Positions 1 to 8,262 of a DNA stretch of 64,000 bases are shown in pieces. The notes beneath the pieces are model-generated. The model saw only the letters and a list, made by a program, of their open reading frames with translations. It did not search any database and was not told where the DNA came from. Source of the DNA: Azoarcus olearius (GTDB taxonomy: Bacteria; Pseudomonadota; Gammaproteobacteria; Burkholderiales; Rhodocyclaceae). The DNA lies in assembly GCF_001682385.1 (NCBI RefSeq), contig NZ_CP016210.1, positions 2,480,001-2,544,000 of the forward strand, given 5' to 3'. Both the position numbers and the translations under genes were made by a program. Numbering within the stretch: the first letter of the stretch is position 1; each line of letters opens with the position of its first letter.

Positions 1-1
1 G

Positions 2-1402
2 CGCGCCCCGCGCGCAAAGCCGGCGACCAAGCTCTTCGTGCTCGACACCAATGTGCTGATGCACGATCCCACCAGCCTGTATCGCTTCGAAGAGCACGAC
101 ATCTACGTGCCGATCATGACGCTGGAGGAACTCGACAACAACAAGAAGGGCATGAGCGAAGTCGCGCGCAACGCCCGACAGGCAAGCCGCATGATGGACG
201 AGATCGTTTCGTCCGCACCCGACGCAATCGACAGCGGCATCCCGCTCGAACAGCCCTCGCAGCGGCTCGCGACCGGCAAGCTCTTCCTGCAGACGGAAGC
301 GATCAACGTCACGCTTCCTGCCGCCCTGCCCACTGCGAAGGGCGACAACCAGATTCTCGCGGTGGTGATGTTCCTCGCCGAACGCCACCCGGACCGTCCG
401 GTCATCCTGGTGTCGAAAGACATCAACATGCGCATCAAGGCGCGCGCGCTGGGACTCGCCGCGCAGGACTATTTCAACGACAAGGTTCTAGAGGACACCG
501 ACCTTCTCTACACCGGTACGCGCGAACTGCCCGCCACGTTCTGGGACGCGAACGGCAAGGGCATGGAGTCGTGGAAGAACGAGGGCCGCACCTACTACCG
601 CCTGGCCGGCCCCGACACCGCCAATCTGCTGGTCAACGAATTCCTCTATCAGGACGGCGCCCGCCCGCTCGAAGCCTGGGTCAAGGAGAAAGCCGGCCGC
701 AGCGTGGTTCTGGAAACGCTGATCGACTACGGCCACCAGAAGAACAACGTGTGGGGCATCACCGCGCGCAATCGCGAACAGAATTTTGCGCTGAACCTGC
801 TGATGAACCCGGAGATCGACTTCGTCACCCTGCTCGGCCAGGCCGGCACCGGCAAGACGCTCCTCACGCTCGCCGCGGGGCTCACCCAGGTGCTGGAAAC
901 CAAGCGCTATTCCGAAATCATCATGACCCGCGTCACGGTACCGGTCGGCGAGGACATCGGCTTTCTGCCGGGTACCGAGGAGGAAAAGATGGCGCCGTGG
1001 ATGGGCGCGCTGGAAGACAACCTGGACGTGCTGAACGGGACCACCGGCGAAGGCGGCGACTGGGGACGCGCCGCGACGCGCGACCTCATCCGCAGCCGCA
1101 TCAAGATCAAGAGCCTCAACTTCATGCGGGGCCGCACCTTCATCAACAAGTTCCTGATCATTGATGAAGCGCAAAACCTGACGCCGAAACAAATGAAAAC
1201 CCTGATCACGCGCGCAGGCCCGGGGACCAAAGTGGTCTGCCTCGGCAATATCGCGCAGATCGACACGCCCTATCTCACGGAAGGCTCGTCGGGCCTCACT
1301 TTCGCGGTCGACCGATTCAAGGGATGGCCCCATTCTGGGCATATCACCTTGCAGCGCGGGGAACGTTCCCGCCTCGCCGACTACGCCGCAGAAGTGCTGT
1401 AA
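2..1402 (+). CDS. PIN domain-PhoH family ATPase (5' end missing)
   Basis: Cytoplasmic fusion of an N-terminal PIN (RNase-like) domain and a PhoH-type P-loop ATPase; the family is thought to act on RNA, but its substrate is not settled. The PIN part opens with LFVLDTNVLMHD and ends near visible residue 160. The ATPase has Walker A GQAGTGKT around residue 290 and Walker B FLIIDEAQN near residue 390, followed by the PhoH-typical GNIAQIDTPYL segment. The frame stays open through the first base of the window (visible upstream residues RAPRAKPATK precede the GTG at 38), so the true start lies outside. At least 466 residues are visible and the C-terminus is intact. Family call is firm; role is inferred. 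Confidence 0.93.
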   Translation, partial: RAPRAKPATKLFVLDTNVLMHDPTSLYRFEEHDIYVPIMTLEELDNNKKGMSEVARNARQASRMMDEIVSSAPDAIDSGIPLEQPSQRLATGKLFLQTEAINVTLPAALPTAKGDNQILAVVMFLAERHPDRPVILVSKDINMRIKARALGLAAQDYFNDKVLEDTDLLYTGTRELPATFWDANGKGMESWKNEGRTYYRLAGPDTANLLVNEFLYQDGARPLEAWVKEKAGRSVVLETLIDYGHQKNNVWGITARNREQNFALNLLMNPEIDFVTLLGQAGTGKTLLTLAAGLTQVLETKRYSEIIMTRVTVPVGEDIGFLPGTEEEKMAPWMGALEDNLDVLNGTTGEGGDWGRAATRDLIRSRIKIKSLNFMRGRTFINKFLIIDEAQNLTPKQMKTLITRAGPGTKVVCLGNIAQIDTPYLTEGSSGLTFAVDRFKGWPHSGHITLQRGERSRLADYAAEVL

Positions 1403-1416
1403 ATCACTGCGCTGAA

Positions 1417-1449
1417 TAAAAAAAGCCCGGCCGCTGCCGGGCTTTTTTT
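1417..1449 (+). terminator. Rho-independent terminator after the PIN-PhoH gene
   Basis: Stem AGCCCGG / CCGGGCT with a CCGCTG-type loop, an A-run before it and seven T after it. It begins 15 bases past the PhoH stop codon. The flanking A and T runs could let it work in both directions. Confidence 0.9.
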
Positions 1450-1680
1450 GTTTACCACTTTCACGATATGCCGACAGATTTAACGGAATCTTGACGCCTT
1501 TCGCATTTTTCCTTAACGGCAAACGCGAATAATTTCTCAGTATTAATACTTTCGTTCAATTCCGCCGTACTTCTACCATGACGTAATATTTCGCGCCTTC
1601 AGCAGCCGTACCGCGAAGACGCCGCGCTTGCCCCGCCCTTCCACGCGAAGGCGCCCTACCCCACGAGATTGACGCTTCAC
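1450..1680. promoter_or_regulatory. AT-rich upstream region of the chemoreceptor gene
   Basis: About 230 bases without a gene. The stretch around 1500-1590 is far more AT-rich than its surroundings and holds a perfect 12-bp palindrome AGTATTAATACT at 1539-1550. TTGACG at 1491-1496 could serve as a -35 element but no good -10 sits at the right distance. A GCCGACAG at 1470-1477 resembles the -10 of flagellar sigma28 promoters, but no matching TAAA lies 15 bases upstream. I infer promoter and operator function only from base composition and position. Confidence 0.4.
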
Positions 1681-3300
1681 ATGGACTTGCGCGCACAGAA
1701 CCGCCCCTCGCCCCACACCCCTTCGCCGTCCAACTCCCCGCGAGAACGCTTCATGGAGCCGGGCCGCCCGATTGTCACCAAGACCGATCTGGCAGGACGG
1801 ATCACCTACGCCAACCCGGCCTTCGTCGCCATCAGCGGATTCAGCCGCGACGAACTGATCGGTCAAAACCACAACATCGTGCGTCACCCCGACATGCCGG
1901 CGGAGGCTTTCGCCGACTTATGGCGGACGATACAGGCGGGCCGCCCCTGGCGCGGCATCGTCAAGAACCGCGCGAAGAATGGCGATTTCTACTGGGTTGA
2001 AGCCTACGTCACACCGCTGACCGAAAACGGCCAGCGGGTGGGCTACATGTCGGTCCGTACGCCACCATCAACAGAAGCCCGGGAGCGCGCCGAAGCCTTG
2101 TACGGCCGCCTGCGCACGGGCAGCGCCACACTGCCGCCCACCCGCCTCTCGCATGGCAGTTCGCTGTCCGTCACCACCGGCGCGGGATTGGCCCTGACGC
2201 TGTTGTTTGGCGCCGCGGCCGCTTTTTTCGACGGACTGCCGGCGGCCCTGCTGGTGGGGGCACAGGCCGTCGTGGCCGCCGGGCTGTGGTTGCTCCTGCA
2301 GCGCCGCGTGCAGGTGCCGCTGCATACGCTGCTCGGTCTGCTCGCCGACATCGGCGAAGGCCGCTTGAAAGGCGAGCCGCCGCAGGAAGGCTGCAGCGAG
2401 ATGCAGACGCTCGGCAGTGCGGTGATGTCGATGCAGGTGAGCCTGCGCGCGCTGATCGGTGACGTGGTCGCGTCCGCCAACGACACGGCGCGCGAGGCGG
2501 CACGTCTGCATACCAGCGCACAACGGCTCCAACGCGGGTCGCACAGCCAGGCCGACCAGCTTGCCTCGTCCGCATCCGCCATGGAGGAACTGGCGGTTTC
2601 GGTCAGCGAAATCGCCGGCGCCACCGACAACAGCGCCGATCAGGCCCGCACCGCGCAGAGCATCACGGCCGACGGCCAGCGCAACATGTCCAACGCCGCC
2701 GAGTCGACTCATCGCGTGGTCGCGGCGGTGGAAGAGAACAACCGCATGCTCGAAGCGCTCTCCGATTCGGTCGAAAAGATCGGCGTTGTGGCCGCAGCCA
2801 TCAGCGAAATCGCCAAGCGCACCAACCTGCTCGCACTCAACGCCGCCATCGAAGCCGCACGCGCCGGCGAACAGGGCCGCGGCTTCGCGGTGGTTGCCGG
2901 CGAGGTCACCGAACTCGCGGGGCAAACCCAGCACAGCACGGAGGACATCGCCCGCCTGATCGCCGAGATTTCCGAGCGGAAAACCAGCGTCATCCAGACC
3001 ATGCAGACCCTGCGCGAGGGCGTGAGCGGCAGTGTGAACACCATACGGACCGTGGCAGAAGAACTGGAACAGATATCCAGCGCCAACACGGCCGTGGCCA
3101 ACAACTCCGAGGAAATCCGCCACATGCTCAGGCAGCAGGAGCAGGCCTCCGCGGAGGTGGCGAACATCATGGAGCGCATGAGCGGGCTGACCGAGGACAA
3201 CCTGCAAACCGTGACCGATGTGGAGGAAGCCGCCGCGGCGCTGGAGACGACTGCGCGCGAACTGCAATTGCTGGTCGCCCATTTCGAAACCCGACTTTGA
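1681..3300 (+). CDS. PAS domain methyl-accepting chemotaxis protein (Aer-like)
   Basis: Energy- or redox-taxis receptor of the inner membrane that signals to CheA/CheW. A PAS domain with the Aer-type motif NIVRHPDMP lies at about residues 30-125. Two hydrophobic stretches near 155-205 form a membrane hairpin without a periplasmic domain, as in Aer. A HAMP-like region follows, then the MCP signalling domain with the hairpin tip around [17 protein letters not shown]. The C-terminus (HFETRL) lacks the pentapeptide that tethers CheR/CheB. The frame extends to a TTG at 1669; ATG at 1681 is chosen, and ATG at 1753 just before the PAS domain is also possible. FAD binding is expected for Aer homologues but cannot be shown here. 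Confidence 0.9.
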   Translation: MDLRAQNRPSPHTPSPSNSPRERFMEPGRPIVTKTDLAGRITYANPAFVAISGFSRDELIGQNHNIVRHPDMPAEAFADLWRTIQAGRPWRGIVKNRAKNGDFYWVEAYVTPLTENGQRVGYMSVRTPPSTEARERAEALYGRLRTGSATLPPTRLSHGSSLSVTTGAGLALTLLFGAAAAFFDGLPAALLVGAQAVVAAGLWLLLQRRVQVPLHTLLGLLADIGEGRLKGEPPQEGCSEMQTLGSAVMSMQVSLRALIGDVVASANDTAREAARLHTSAQRLQRGSHSQADQLASSASAMEELAVSVSEIAGATDNSADQARTAQSITADGQRNMSNAAESTHRVVAAVEENNRMLEALSDSVEKIGVVAAAISEIAKRTNLLALNAAIEAARAGEQGRGFAVVAGEVTELAGQTQHSTEDIARLIAEISERKTSVIQTMQTLREGVSGSVNTIRTVAEELEQISSANTAVANNSEEIRHMLRQQEQASAEVANIMERMSGLTEDNLQTVTDVEEAAAALETTARELQLLVAHFETRL

Positions 3301-3340
3301 TCCGCGGCAACGCAAGCGGACCACTCCGAGAACAGCGCCC

Positions 3341-4489
3341 ATGCTGAAGGCCCAATTCATCTCCCCGTCGCCGCCCCCTTCCACGCGAGAAAACCTTTCC
3401 TCGCGCCTGCAAGACCTCCACGGCATCATCGCCACGCGCCATCCCGAGATCAACCGCATCGCGCTCGCCACGTATGACGAAGACACCGACCTGCTGAAGA
3501 CCTTCATCAACAGCACCTACGGCGACGCCACGCCGTTCGGGCGCTACGAAGCGCGCCTGAGCGAGGTGCCCTCGCTGCAGCGGCTGGCGCTCAGCGGCGA
3601 AAAGCGCATCCTGCAGAACCTGCCCGAAGCCCTGGCGAGCCGCGATGCAGCCCACAGCCGCTGGCTCACCGCGGCGGGTTTTCACAGCAGCTACACGGTG
3701 CCGATCTACCACGGCGAGCGCTTCGTCGCGTTCCTGTTCTTTGATGCGGATCGCCCGAACGCGTTTTCGGACGAAGTGCTGCGCTATCTCGACCTGATCG
3801 GCTATCTCGCCGCCCAGATGTACCTGACCGGGCTCGTTGCCGTGCGGACGCTGATCAGCACGGTGGAAGTCGCCCGCGGACTCACCCGCATCCGCGACAT
3901 CGAAACCGGCCATCATCTGGACCGCATCGCCCACTACACCCGCATCATCACGCGCGGCCTTGCCGACATCGTGGAACTGGACGACGAGTTCATCGAGCAC
4001 GTGTTCCTGTTCGCCCCGCTGCACGACATCGGCAAGATCGGCGTTCCCGACAGCATCCTGCAGAAGCCCGGGCCGCTCACACTCGAAGAACGCAAGATCA
4101 TGCAGAGCCACGTCGAGCTTGGCGTCAGCGTGTTCGACCGCATGGTGCAGGACATCGGCCTGCCCGAAGACCGCACCGTGCGCATCATGCGCAACATCAT
4201 CGCTTACCACCACGAAGCGCTGGATGGCACCGGCTATCCCTACCGCCTGAGCGGCGATGCGGTGCCGCTCGAAGCGCGCATCGTCGCGATCGCGGACATC
4301 TTCGACGCCCTGACCAGCGAACGCCCTTACAAGCCGCGCTGGCCCAACGAGGCCGCCTTCGCCGAACTGTCGTCGATGGCCGAACGCGGAAAGATCGACG
4401 CCGAGTGCGTACGCGCCTTCCTCAACAACAGGGCGATGGTCGAAGACACCCAGGCCCGCTTTGCCGAAAACCTGAATCCCGCCTTCTGA
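3341..4489 (+). CDS. GAF and HD-GYP domain cyclic-di-GMP phosphodiesterase
   Basis: Soluble 382-residue signalling protein. The N-terminal half looks like a GAF sensor domain (about residues 20-180). The C-terminal half carries the HD-GYP signature: HDIGKIGVPD near residue 228 and HHE...DGTGYP near residues 290-300, so metal ligands and the GYP loop are intact. HD-GYP enzymes hydrolyse c-di-GMP to pGpG or GMP. The start is ATG 3341, 40 bases after the chemoreceptor stop; the frame is open further upstream but that part lies inside the chemoreceptor gene. Transcription together with the receptor gene is likely, which would link taxis and c-di-GMP turnover. Confidence 0.9.
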   Translation: MLKAQFISPSPPPSTRENLSSRLQDLHGIIATRHPEINRIALATYDEDTDLLKTFINSTYGDATPFGRYEARLSEVPSLQRLALSGEKRILQNLPEALASRDAAHSRWLTAAGFHSSYTVPIYHGERFVAFLFFDADRPNAFSDEVLRYLDLIGYLAAQMYLTGLVAVRTLISTVEVARGLTRIRDIETGHHLDRIAHYTRIITRGLADIVELDDEFIEHVFLFAPLHDIGKIGVPDSILQKPGPLTLEERKIMQSHVELGVSVFDRMVQDIGLPEDRTVRIMRNIIAYHHEALDGTGYPYRLSGDAVPLEARIVAIADIFDALTSERPYKPRWPNEAAFAELSSMAERGKIDAECVRAFLNNRAMVEDTQARFAENLNPAF

Positions 4490-4547
4490 CCTCAAGGGTG
4501 GCAACGCGCTTTGCGCTGACGCAAACCTCAGCGCAAACAGAGGGCCC

Positions 4548-4553
4548 TATAAT
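4548..4553 (+). promoter_or_regulatory. Consensus -10 element TATAAT upstream of the DUF294 gene
   Basis: A perfect TATAAT lies 28 bases before the chosen ATG at 4582. No convincing -35 hexamer sits 16-18 bases upstream. The element overlaps another in-frame ATG (4552), so translation from that earlier codon would be impossible from this promoter; this and the AAGG at 4572-4575 favour the start at 4582. Confidence 0.5.
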
Positions 4554-4581
4554 GCGGCCCAGTCCCTCTGCAAGGCATGTC

Positions 4582-6480
4582 ATGACGGCCGCTGCCCAAG
4601 AACTGCTCGTCGGCGCAAGCGCGGATTTCCTGCGCCGTTTCTCCCCCTTCAACCGCATGGAGCCAGAGGCGCTGGACTTCCTGGCCCAGCGCGCCGTGCT
4701 CGCATTCCATCCGCGCGGCAGTGCCATCCTCACCCCCGAGATGGGGCAGCCGAGGCATTTCTTCATTGTCCAGCGGGGCAAGATCCAGGCCCAGCAGTGG
4801 GGCGCCACTACCGTCACCGAATACGCGAGCATGACGCTCGGGCCGGGCGAGTGCTTTCCGATCGGTGCGATCTCGGCCCAGCGCCCCTCCACCAACGCCT
4901 ATATCGCGGTGGAGGACAGCTTCTGCTTCCAGATCAGCAGCGACCAGTTCCTCGAACTGATGCAGATGAGCCCGGTGTTCCACCTGTTCTGCACCCAGTA
5001 CATCGCCAGCCTGCTGAACCAGTCGCGTCAGCAGTTGCAGACGAGCTTCGCGCAACGCGCGGCGGAACAGCAGACCATGACCACCCAGCTGGGCCAACTG
5101 GTCAAGAAGGCGCCGGTGTTCGTCGCGCCGGAAACGCCCACGCGGCGCGCGCTGGAGGAAATGGCGGCGCAGCACCTGGGCTGCATGATCGTCGCGGACG
5201 ACGACCAGCGCCCGCTGGGCATCCTTACCCAGAGCGACCTGCTGCCCCGCGTCGTGCTCGCAGGCTTCGATCTTTCGCTGCCGATCAGCGAGGTGATGAC
5301 GGCCAACCCGCATCAGCTGCCGGCCACCGCATCCGCCTACGATGCCGCACTGGAAATGGCCACCCACGGCGTGCGACACCTGCTGGTCATCGATAGCGAC
5401 GGCCGCCTGAAGGGCGTGGTCTCGGAGCGCGATCTGTTCTCACTGCAGCGGATCAGCCTGCGCCAGATCCGCGCGGGTATCGAAAGCGCTCACGACGTGG
5501 AGTCACTGCAGCGGGCCAGCCGCGACATCCGCCAGCTCGCGCTCAACCTCATCGCCCAGGGCATCGGCGCGGAGCAACTCACCCAGTTCATCTCCGCGCT
5601 CAACGACGCGCTCACCCGCCGCATCATCGACCTGGCGCTCTACACCCACAACCTGTACGGCATCGACTACGCCTGGGTGGCATTCGGCTCGGAGGGCCGC
5701 CACGAGCAGACGCTCTCGACAGACCAGGACAACGGCATCATCTGGCAATGCCCTGAGATGGAAGATGCAAGCCAGGTAAGACGCCGGCTGGTGGCCTTCG
5801 CGCGCGAGGTCAATGAAAACCTCGCCAACTGCGGTTTTCCGCTATGCAAGGGCAACATCATGGCCAGCAACCCGGAGCTATGCCTGACGCTCGAGGAGTG
5901 GAAAGGCCGCTTCGGCGACTGGATTCGCGAACCGGACCCGCAAGCCCTGCTCAACGCTTCGATCTTCTTCGACTTCCGCGTGCTGTACGGCAACGAACGT
6001 CTGGGCGACCAACTGCGGCAGTGGCTGAATCGCACCGCCAAGATGAACTCCGCCTTCCTGCGCATGATGGCGAGCAACGCGCTGCAGGTCGTCCCGCCGC
6101 TCGGGCGCATCCGCGACTTCGTCGTGGAGGACGACGGCACCATCGACCTCAAGAAGTCGGGCGCGCGGCTTTTCGTCGATGCCGCGCGCATCATCGCGCT
6201 ACGCACCGGCGTGGAGTCCAGCAGCACGGTTCAGCGACTCCGCCAGTCGGCCGTCCGGCTGGGGGTGCCAACCGAAGAAGTCGCCGCGATCATCGACGGC
6301 TTCCATTTCATCCAGTTGCTGCGCCTGCGCTCCCAACACCTTGAAACCGAACACGACTCGCCCGGCGACAACCGGCTCGACCCGGACAAACTCAACGAAC
6401 TGGACCGCCGCATCCTCAAGGAGGCGTTCCGTCAGGCGCGCAAGCTGCAGCTCCGACTGAAGCTGGACTACCAGCTATGA
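4582..6480 (+). CDS. cNMP-binding/CBS/DUF294 nucleotidyltransferase-like protein
   Basis: Cytoplasmic multidomain protein of 632 residues. Order: cyclic-nucleotide-binding fold (about 20-140), paired CBS domains (about 170-300), then a DUF294 nucleotidyltransferase domain with GSEGRHEQ at about 369 and the catalytic-type pair in TDQDNG at about 380, and a DUF294 C-terminal helical domain. The GlnD-like nucleotidyltransferase motif and two ligand-binding modules suggest a nucleotide-sensing regulatory enzyme; its target is not known. The start at 4582 has AAGG at a proper distance; ATG 4552 is the longer alternative. It overlaps the next gene by ATGA. This gene next to a DnaQ-like exonuclease is a recurring pair in betaproteobacteria. 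Confidence 0.88.
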   Translation: MTAAAQELLVGASADFLRRFSPFNRMEPEALDFLAQRAVLAFHPRGSAILTPEMGQPRHFFIVQRGKIQAQQWGATTVTEYASMTLGPGECFPIGAISAQRPSTNAYIAVEDSFCFQISSDQFLELMQMSPVFHLFCTQYIASLLNQSRQQLQTSFAQRAAEQQTMTTQLGQLVKKAPVFVAPETPTRRALEEMAAQHLGCMIVADDDQRPLGILTQSDLLPRVVLAGFDLSLPISEVMTANPHQLPATASAYDAALEMATHGVRHLLVIDSDGRLKGVVSERDLFSLQRISLRQIRAGIESAHDVESLQRASRDIRQLALNLIAQGIGAEQLTQFISALNDALTRRIIDLALYTHNLYGIDYAWVAFGSEGRHEQTLSTDQDNGIIWQCPEMEDASQVRRRLVAFAREVNENLANCGFPLCKGNIMASNPELCLTLEEWKGRFGDWIREPDPQALLNASIFFDFRVLYGNERLGDQLRQWLNRTAKMNSAFLRMMASNALQVVPPLGRIRDFVVEDDGTIDLKKSGARLFVDAARIIALRTGVESSSTVQRLRQSAVRLGVPTEEVAAIIDGFHFIQLLRLRSQHLETEHDSPGDNRLDPDKLNELDRRILKEAFRQARKLQLRLKLDYQL

Positions 6481-7121
6481 ACTGGCTGACCCGCCTGCTA
6501 CCCACCCGGGGCGACACCCCGGCGCTGGACGACGAGCTGCGCACCCGCCTCCAGGCGTGGCAGGCGCTTGCGGAGCCGGACCTTGGACGTCCGCACTTCG
6601 AGGCCGCCTACACGGTGCTGAACACCGAGGCCACCGGTCTTGACCTGGACAAGGACACGATGCTTGCCGTCGGTGCAATTCGCGTCGACGGCGGGCGTTT
6701 CTCGCCGGCCGACGGCTACTATGCGCCGCTGTCCGGGCAACCTGCCGCGGCGCTCGCCGGGCTGCTCCACTTCGTCGGCAAGGGGCCGGTCGTGGTGTTC
6801 AACACCGGCTTCAACCGCGTCATGCTCGAGCGGGCGCTGGCCACCCACCTCGACGTTGCGCCCACCTGGCAGTGGCTCGATCTGCGCGTTCTGTTGCCGG
6901 CACTGTTCCCCGAGCGCATCGACCGGCCCGCACGGCTCGCCGACTGGATGCGGGCATTCTCGATCGAGACGTTTCAGCGTCACCACGCTTTGGGTGACTG
7001 CTGGGCGATCGCGCAGCTCTTTCTCGCCGCCCAGTCGCGCGCGATGGCGCAGGGAGCCGCGCACGCCCGGGCACTGGGCGACCTGGAGCGCGCACGTCGC
7101 CAGCTGTGGCGCCAGCCCTGA
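6477..7121 (+). CDS. DnaQ-like DEDDh exonuclease family protein with altered active site
   Basis: A 214-residue RNase T/DNA polymerase III epsilon-like protein, translationally coupled to the DUF294 gene by an ATGA overlap. The fold is recognisable from VLNTEATGLDLDKD (Exo I), VVVFNTGFNRVML (Exo II) and HHALGDCWAIAQL (Exo III). In active DEDDh enzymes Exo I reads DxE and Exo II ends in a metal-binding Asp. Here those are Asn49 and Asn113; Glu51, His169 and Asp174 remain. Loss of two of four acidic ligands suggests weak or no nuclease activity and possibly a binding or regulatory role with the DUF294 partner. Family call is firm; loss of activity is inference. Confidence 0.85.
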   Translation: MNWLTRLLPTRGDTPALDDELRTRLQAWQALAEPDLGRPHFEAAYTVLNTEATGLDLDKDTMLAVGAIRVDGGRFSPADGYYAPLSGQPAAALAGLLHFVGKGPVVVFNTGFNRVMLERALATHLDVAPTWQWLDLRVLLPALFPERIDRPARLADWMRAFSIETFQRHHALGDCWAIAQLFLAAQSRAMAQGAAHARALGDLERARRQLWRQP

Positions 7122-7167
7122 CCCCGCAAAGCTGAAAATTAATGCGTTTTTTCATTGCAATCCGAGG

Positions 7168-7196
7168 TTTACACTGCGCCATCGGGTGCGTATAGT
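7168..7196 (+). promoter_or_regulatory. Sigma70-type promoter of the NlpC/P60 gene
   Basis: TTTACA (7168-7173), a 17-base spacer, and TATAGT (7191-7196); each hexamer has five of six consensus bases. The transcript should start about 7203-7204, at the ATG at 7204 itself, so the message appears leaderless. Confidence 0.7.
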
Positions 7197-7203
7197 CGCG
7201 CCG

Positions 7204-7743
7204 ATGCAGATTCGTGCCCCCCTCCTCGCTCTCGCCCTGAATCTCGCCTGGATTCCCGCCGCGCTGCCGGCGGAGGCCGCGACCTCCCAGACTGCCGCGA
7301 CCGCGACCGCCGGCGACGACTACGCCACCGCCGCGCAGGAGTTGATCAACCAGGGCATGAGCTACCTCGGAATCCGCTACCGCTTCGGCGGCAGCAGCCC
7401 CGAATCCGGCCTGGACTGCAGCGGGCTGGTGCAGAACGTGTTCCGCAATGCGCTGGGGCTGGACCTGCCGCGCACCGCGCGCGAGATGTCCAATCTCGGG
7501 GACAAGATCGGTCGTCAGGAACTCAAGCCGGGCGATCTGGTGTTCTTCAACACCATGCGGCGCGCTTTCTCTCACGTCGGCATCTACGTGGGAGACGGTC
7601 AGTTCCTGCATGCGCCGTCGCGTGGCGGCGGCGTGCGCGTGGAAGACATGGGCACCAGCTACTGGGCAAAGCGCTTCAACGGCGCCCGCCGCCTGCTGGA
7701 CGACGAGAAGGCTACCGCCGAACTCCCGCCCTTCCCGCGCTGA
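7204..7743 (+). CDS. Secreted NlpC/P60 family peptidoglycan endopeptidase
   Basis: Exported cysteine peptidase of 179 residues that cuts peptide cross-bridges in murein. Residues 1-26 form a signal peptide (MQIRAPLLALALNLAW... ending near ALPAEAA). The NlpC/P60 domain spans about 50-165, with catalytic Cys in DCSGLVQN (near residue 82), catalytic His in SHVGIYVG (near 125) and the third polar residue in FLHAPSRG. It has no LysM or SH3 domain, so the targeting partner is not visible. The ATG at 7204 is the only start that keeps the signal peptide. It is transcribed from its own promoter rather than with the exonuclease gene. Confidence 0.92.
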   Translation: MQIRAPLLALALNLAWIPAALPAEAATSQTAATATAGDDYATAAQELINQGMSYLGIRYRFGGSSPESGLDCSGLVQNVFRNALGLDLPRTAREMSNLGDKIGRQELKPGDLVFFNTMRRAFSHVGIYVGDGQFLHAPSRGGGVRVEDMGTSYWAKRFNGARRLLDDEKATAELPPFPR

Positions 7744-7794
7744 CGCGGGCGCCGGCAGCCCGGAACTGCGGCACCGGCAGACCTTCTTCCTTCC

Positions 7795-8136
7795 TTACTT
7801 GCTTCCTCGGCGGCCCGGCCGGCAGGCTGCGGCGCACCCGTTGCAGTCGTCGGCCATGCGACGCCCCAGCGCCTGTTGCAACGCGCACACCGAGCGCCGG
7901 CAGCATACGAAAGCCACCCCCTCCCTGTTCGCCGCATCGCGGAAACGCTGCATGACGTTGTGGCCGATGAAGTCGGTGAACAGGATGACCATCTGGATAC
8001 CCGCCGGCAGCGGCGCCGTCCGCCGCTGATGGTTGCTGTCGCGGCCGCTGACGTGGGCGGCGATGCGGATACCGAACTCCTGCAGGACATCCGGAATGTT
8101 GCCGAGGCGGTCGGCACCGACGATCAGTGCGTTCAT
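7795..8136 (-). CDS. DUF2325 domain protein
   Basis: Small cytoplasmic protein of 113 residues with the DUF2325 pattern: NALIVGADRLGN at the start, HVSGRDSNHQRR, VILFTDFIGHNVM and CRRSVCALQQAL. Function of the family is not established. The CRRSVC pair and a further CNGCAAAC cluster at the C-terminus could bind metal, but this is inference. The start at 8136 is supported by AAGGTG seven bases upstream; a longer frame from 8166 has no such site. It is divergent from the ferric iron binding protein gene and shares a 126-base control region with it, which suggests an iron-linked role. Confidence 0.8.
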   Translation of the reverse strand: MNALIVGADRLGNIPDVLQEFGIRIAAHVSGRDSNHQRRTAPLPAGIQMVILFTDFIGHNVMQRFRDAANREGVAFVCCRRSVCALQQALGRRMADDCNGCAAACRPGRRGSK

Positions 8137-8262
8137 GCGAAACACCTTAGTAGGAATGATTCGCATTCATGGTGGAGCAAATACAATCCCTTTGCAAGTG
8201 CGAATCACTCTCGTTACTATGTGCGCATCGACAACCCACCCGCAAAATAAGGCAGTCGCACC
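8137..8262. promoter_or_regulatory. Divergent control region with Fur-like sites
   Basis: Shared region of the DUF2325 gene (minus) and fbpA (plus). Toward fbpA, TTGCAA (8192-8197), 17 bases, TACTAT (8215-8220) make a weak sigma70 promoter. The segment 8194-8212 matches the 19-base Fur box at 12 positions by eye, and GAATG-N5-CATTC at 8155-8169 is a second Fur-like inverted element. Iron-dependent repression of both genes is a plausible inference. Confidence 0.5.

Noticed and set aside
1451-1477. Sigma28 flagellar promoter for the chemoreceptor
   Set aside because: The -10-like GCCGACAG has no TAAA at the proper distance (TTTA instead).
2068-3516. Long minus-strand frame across the chemoreceptor gene, and similar long antisense frames elsewhere (for example 23848-26676, 16435-18501, 48867-50834)
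   Set aside because: Typical of high-GC coding DNA: Ala/Arg/Gly/His-rich translations without domains or start signals, opposite to well-supported genes.
4552-4554. ATG 4552 as start of the DUF294 protein
   Set aside because: It overlaps the TATAAT element and has no ribosome binding site, whereas ATG 4582 has AAGG at a good distance.
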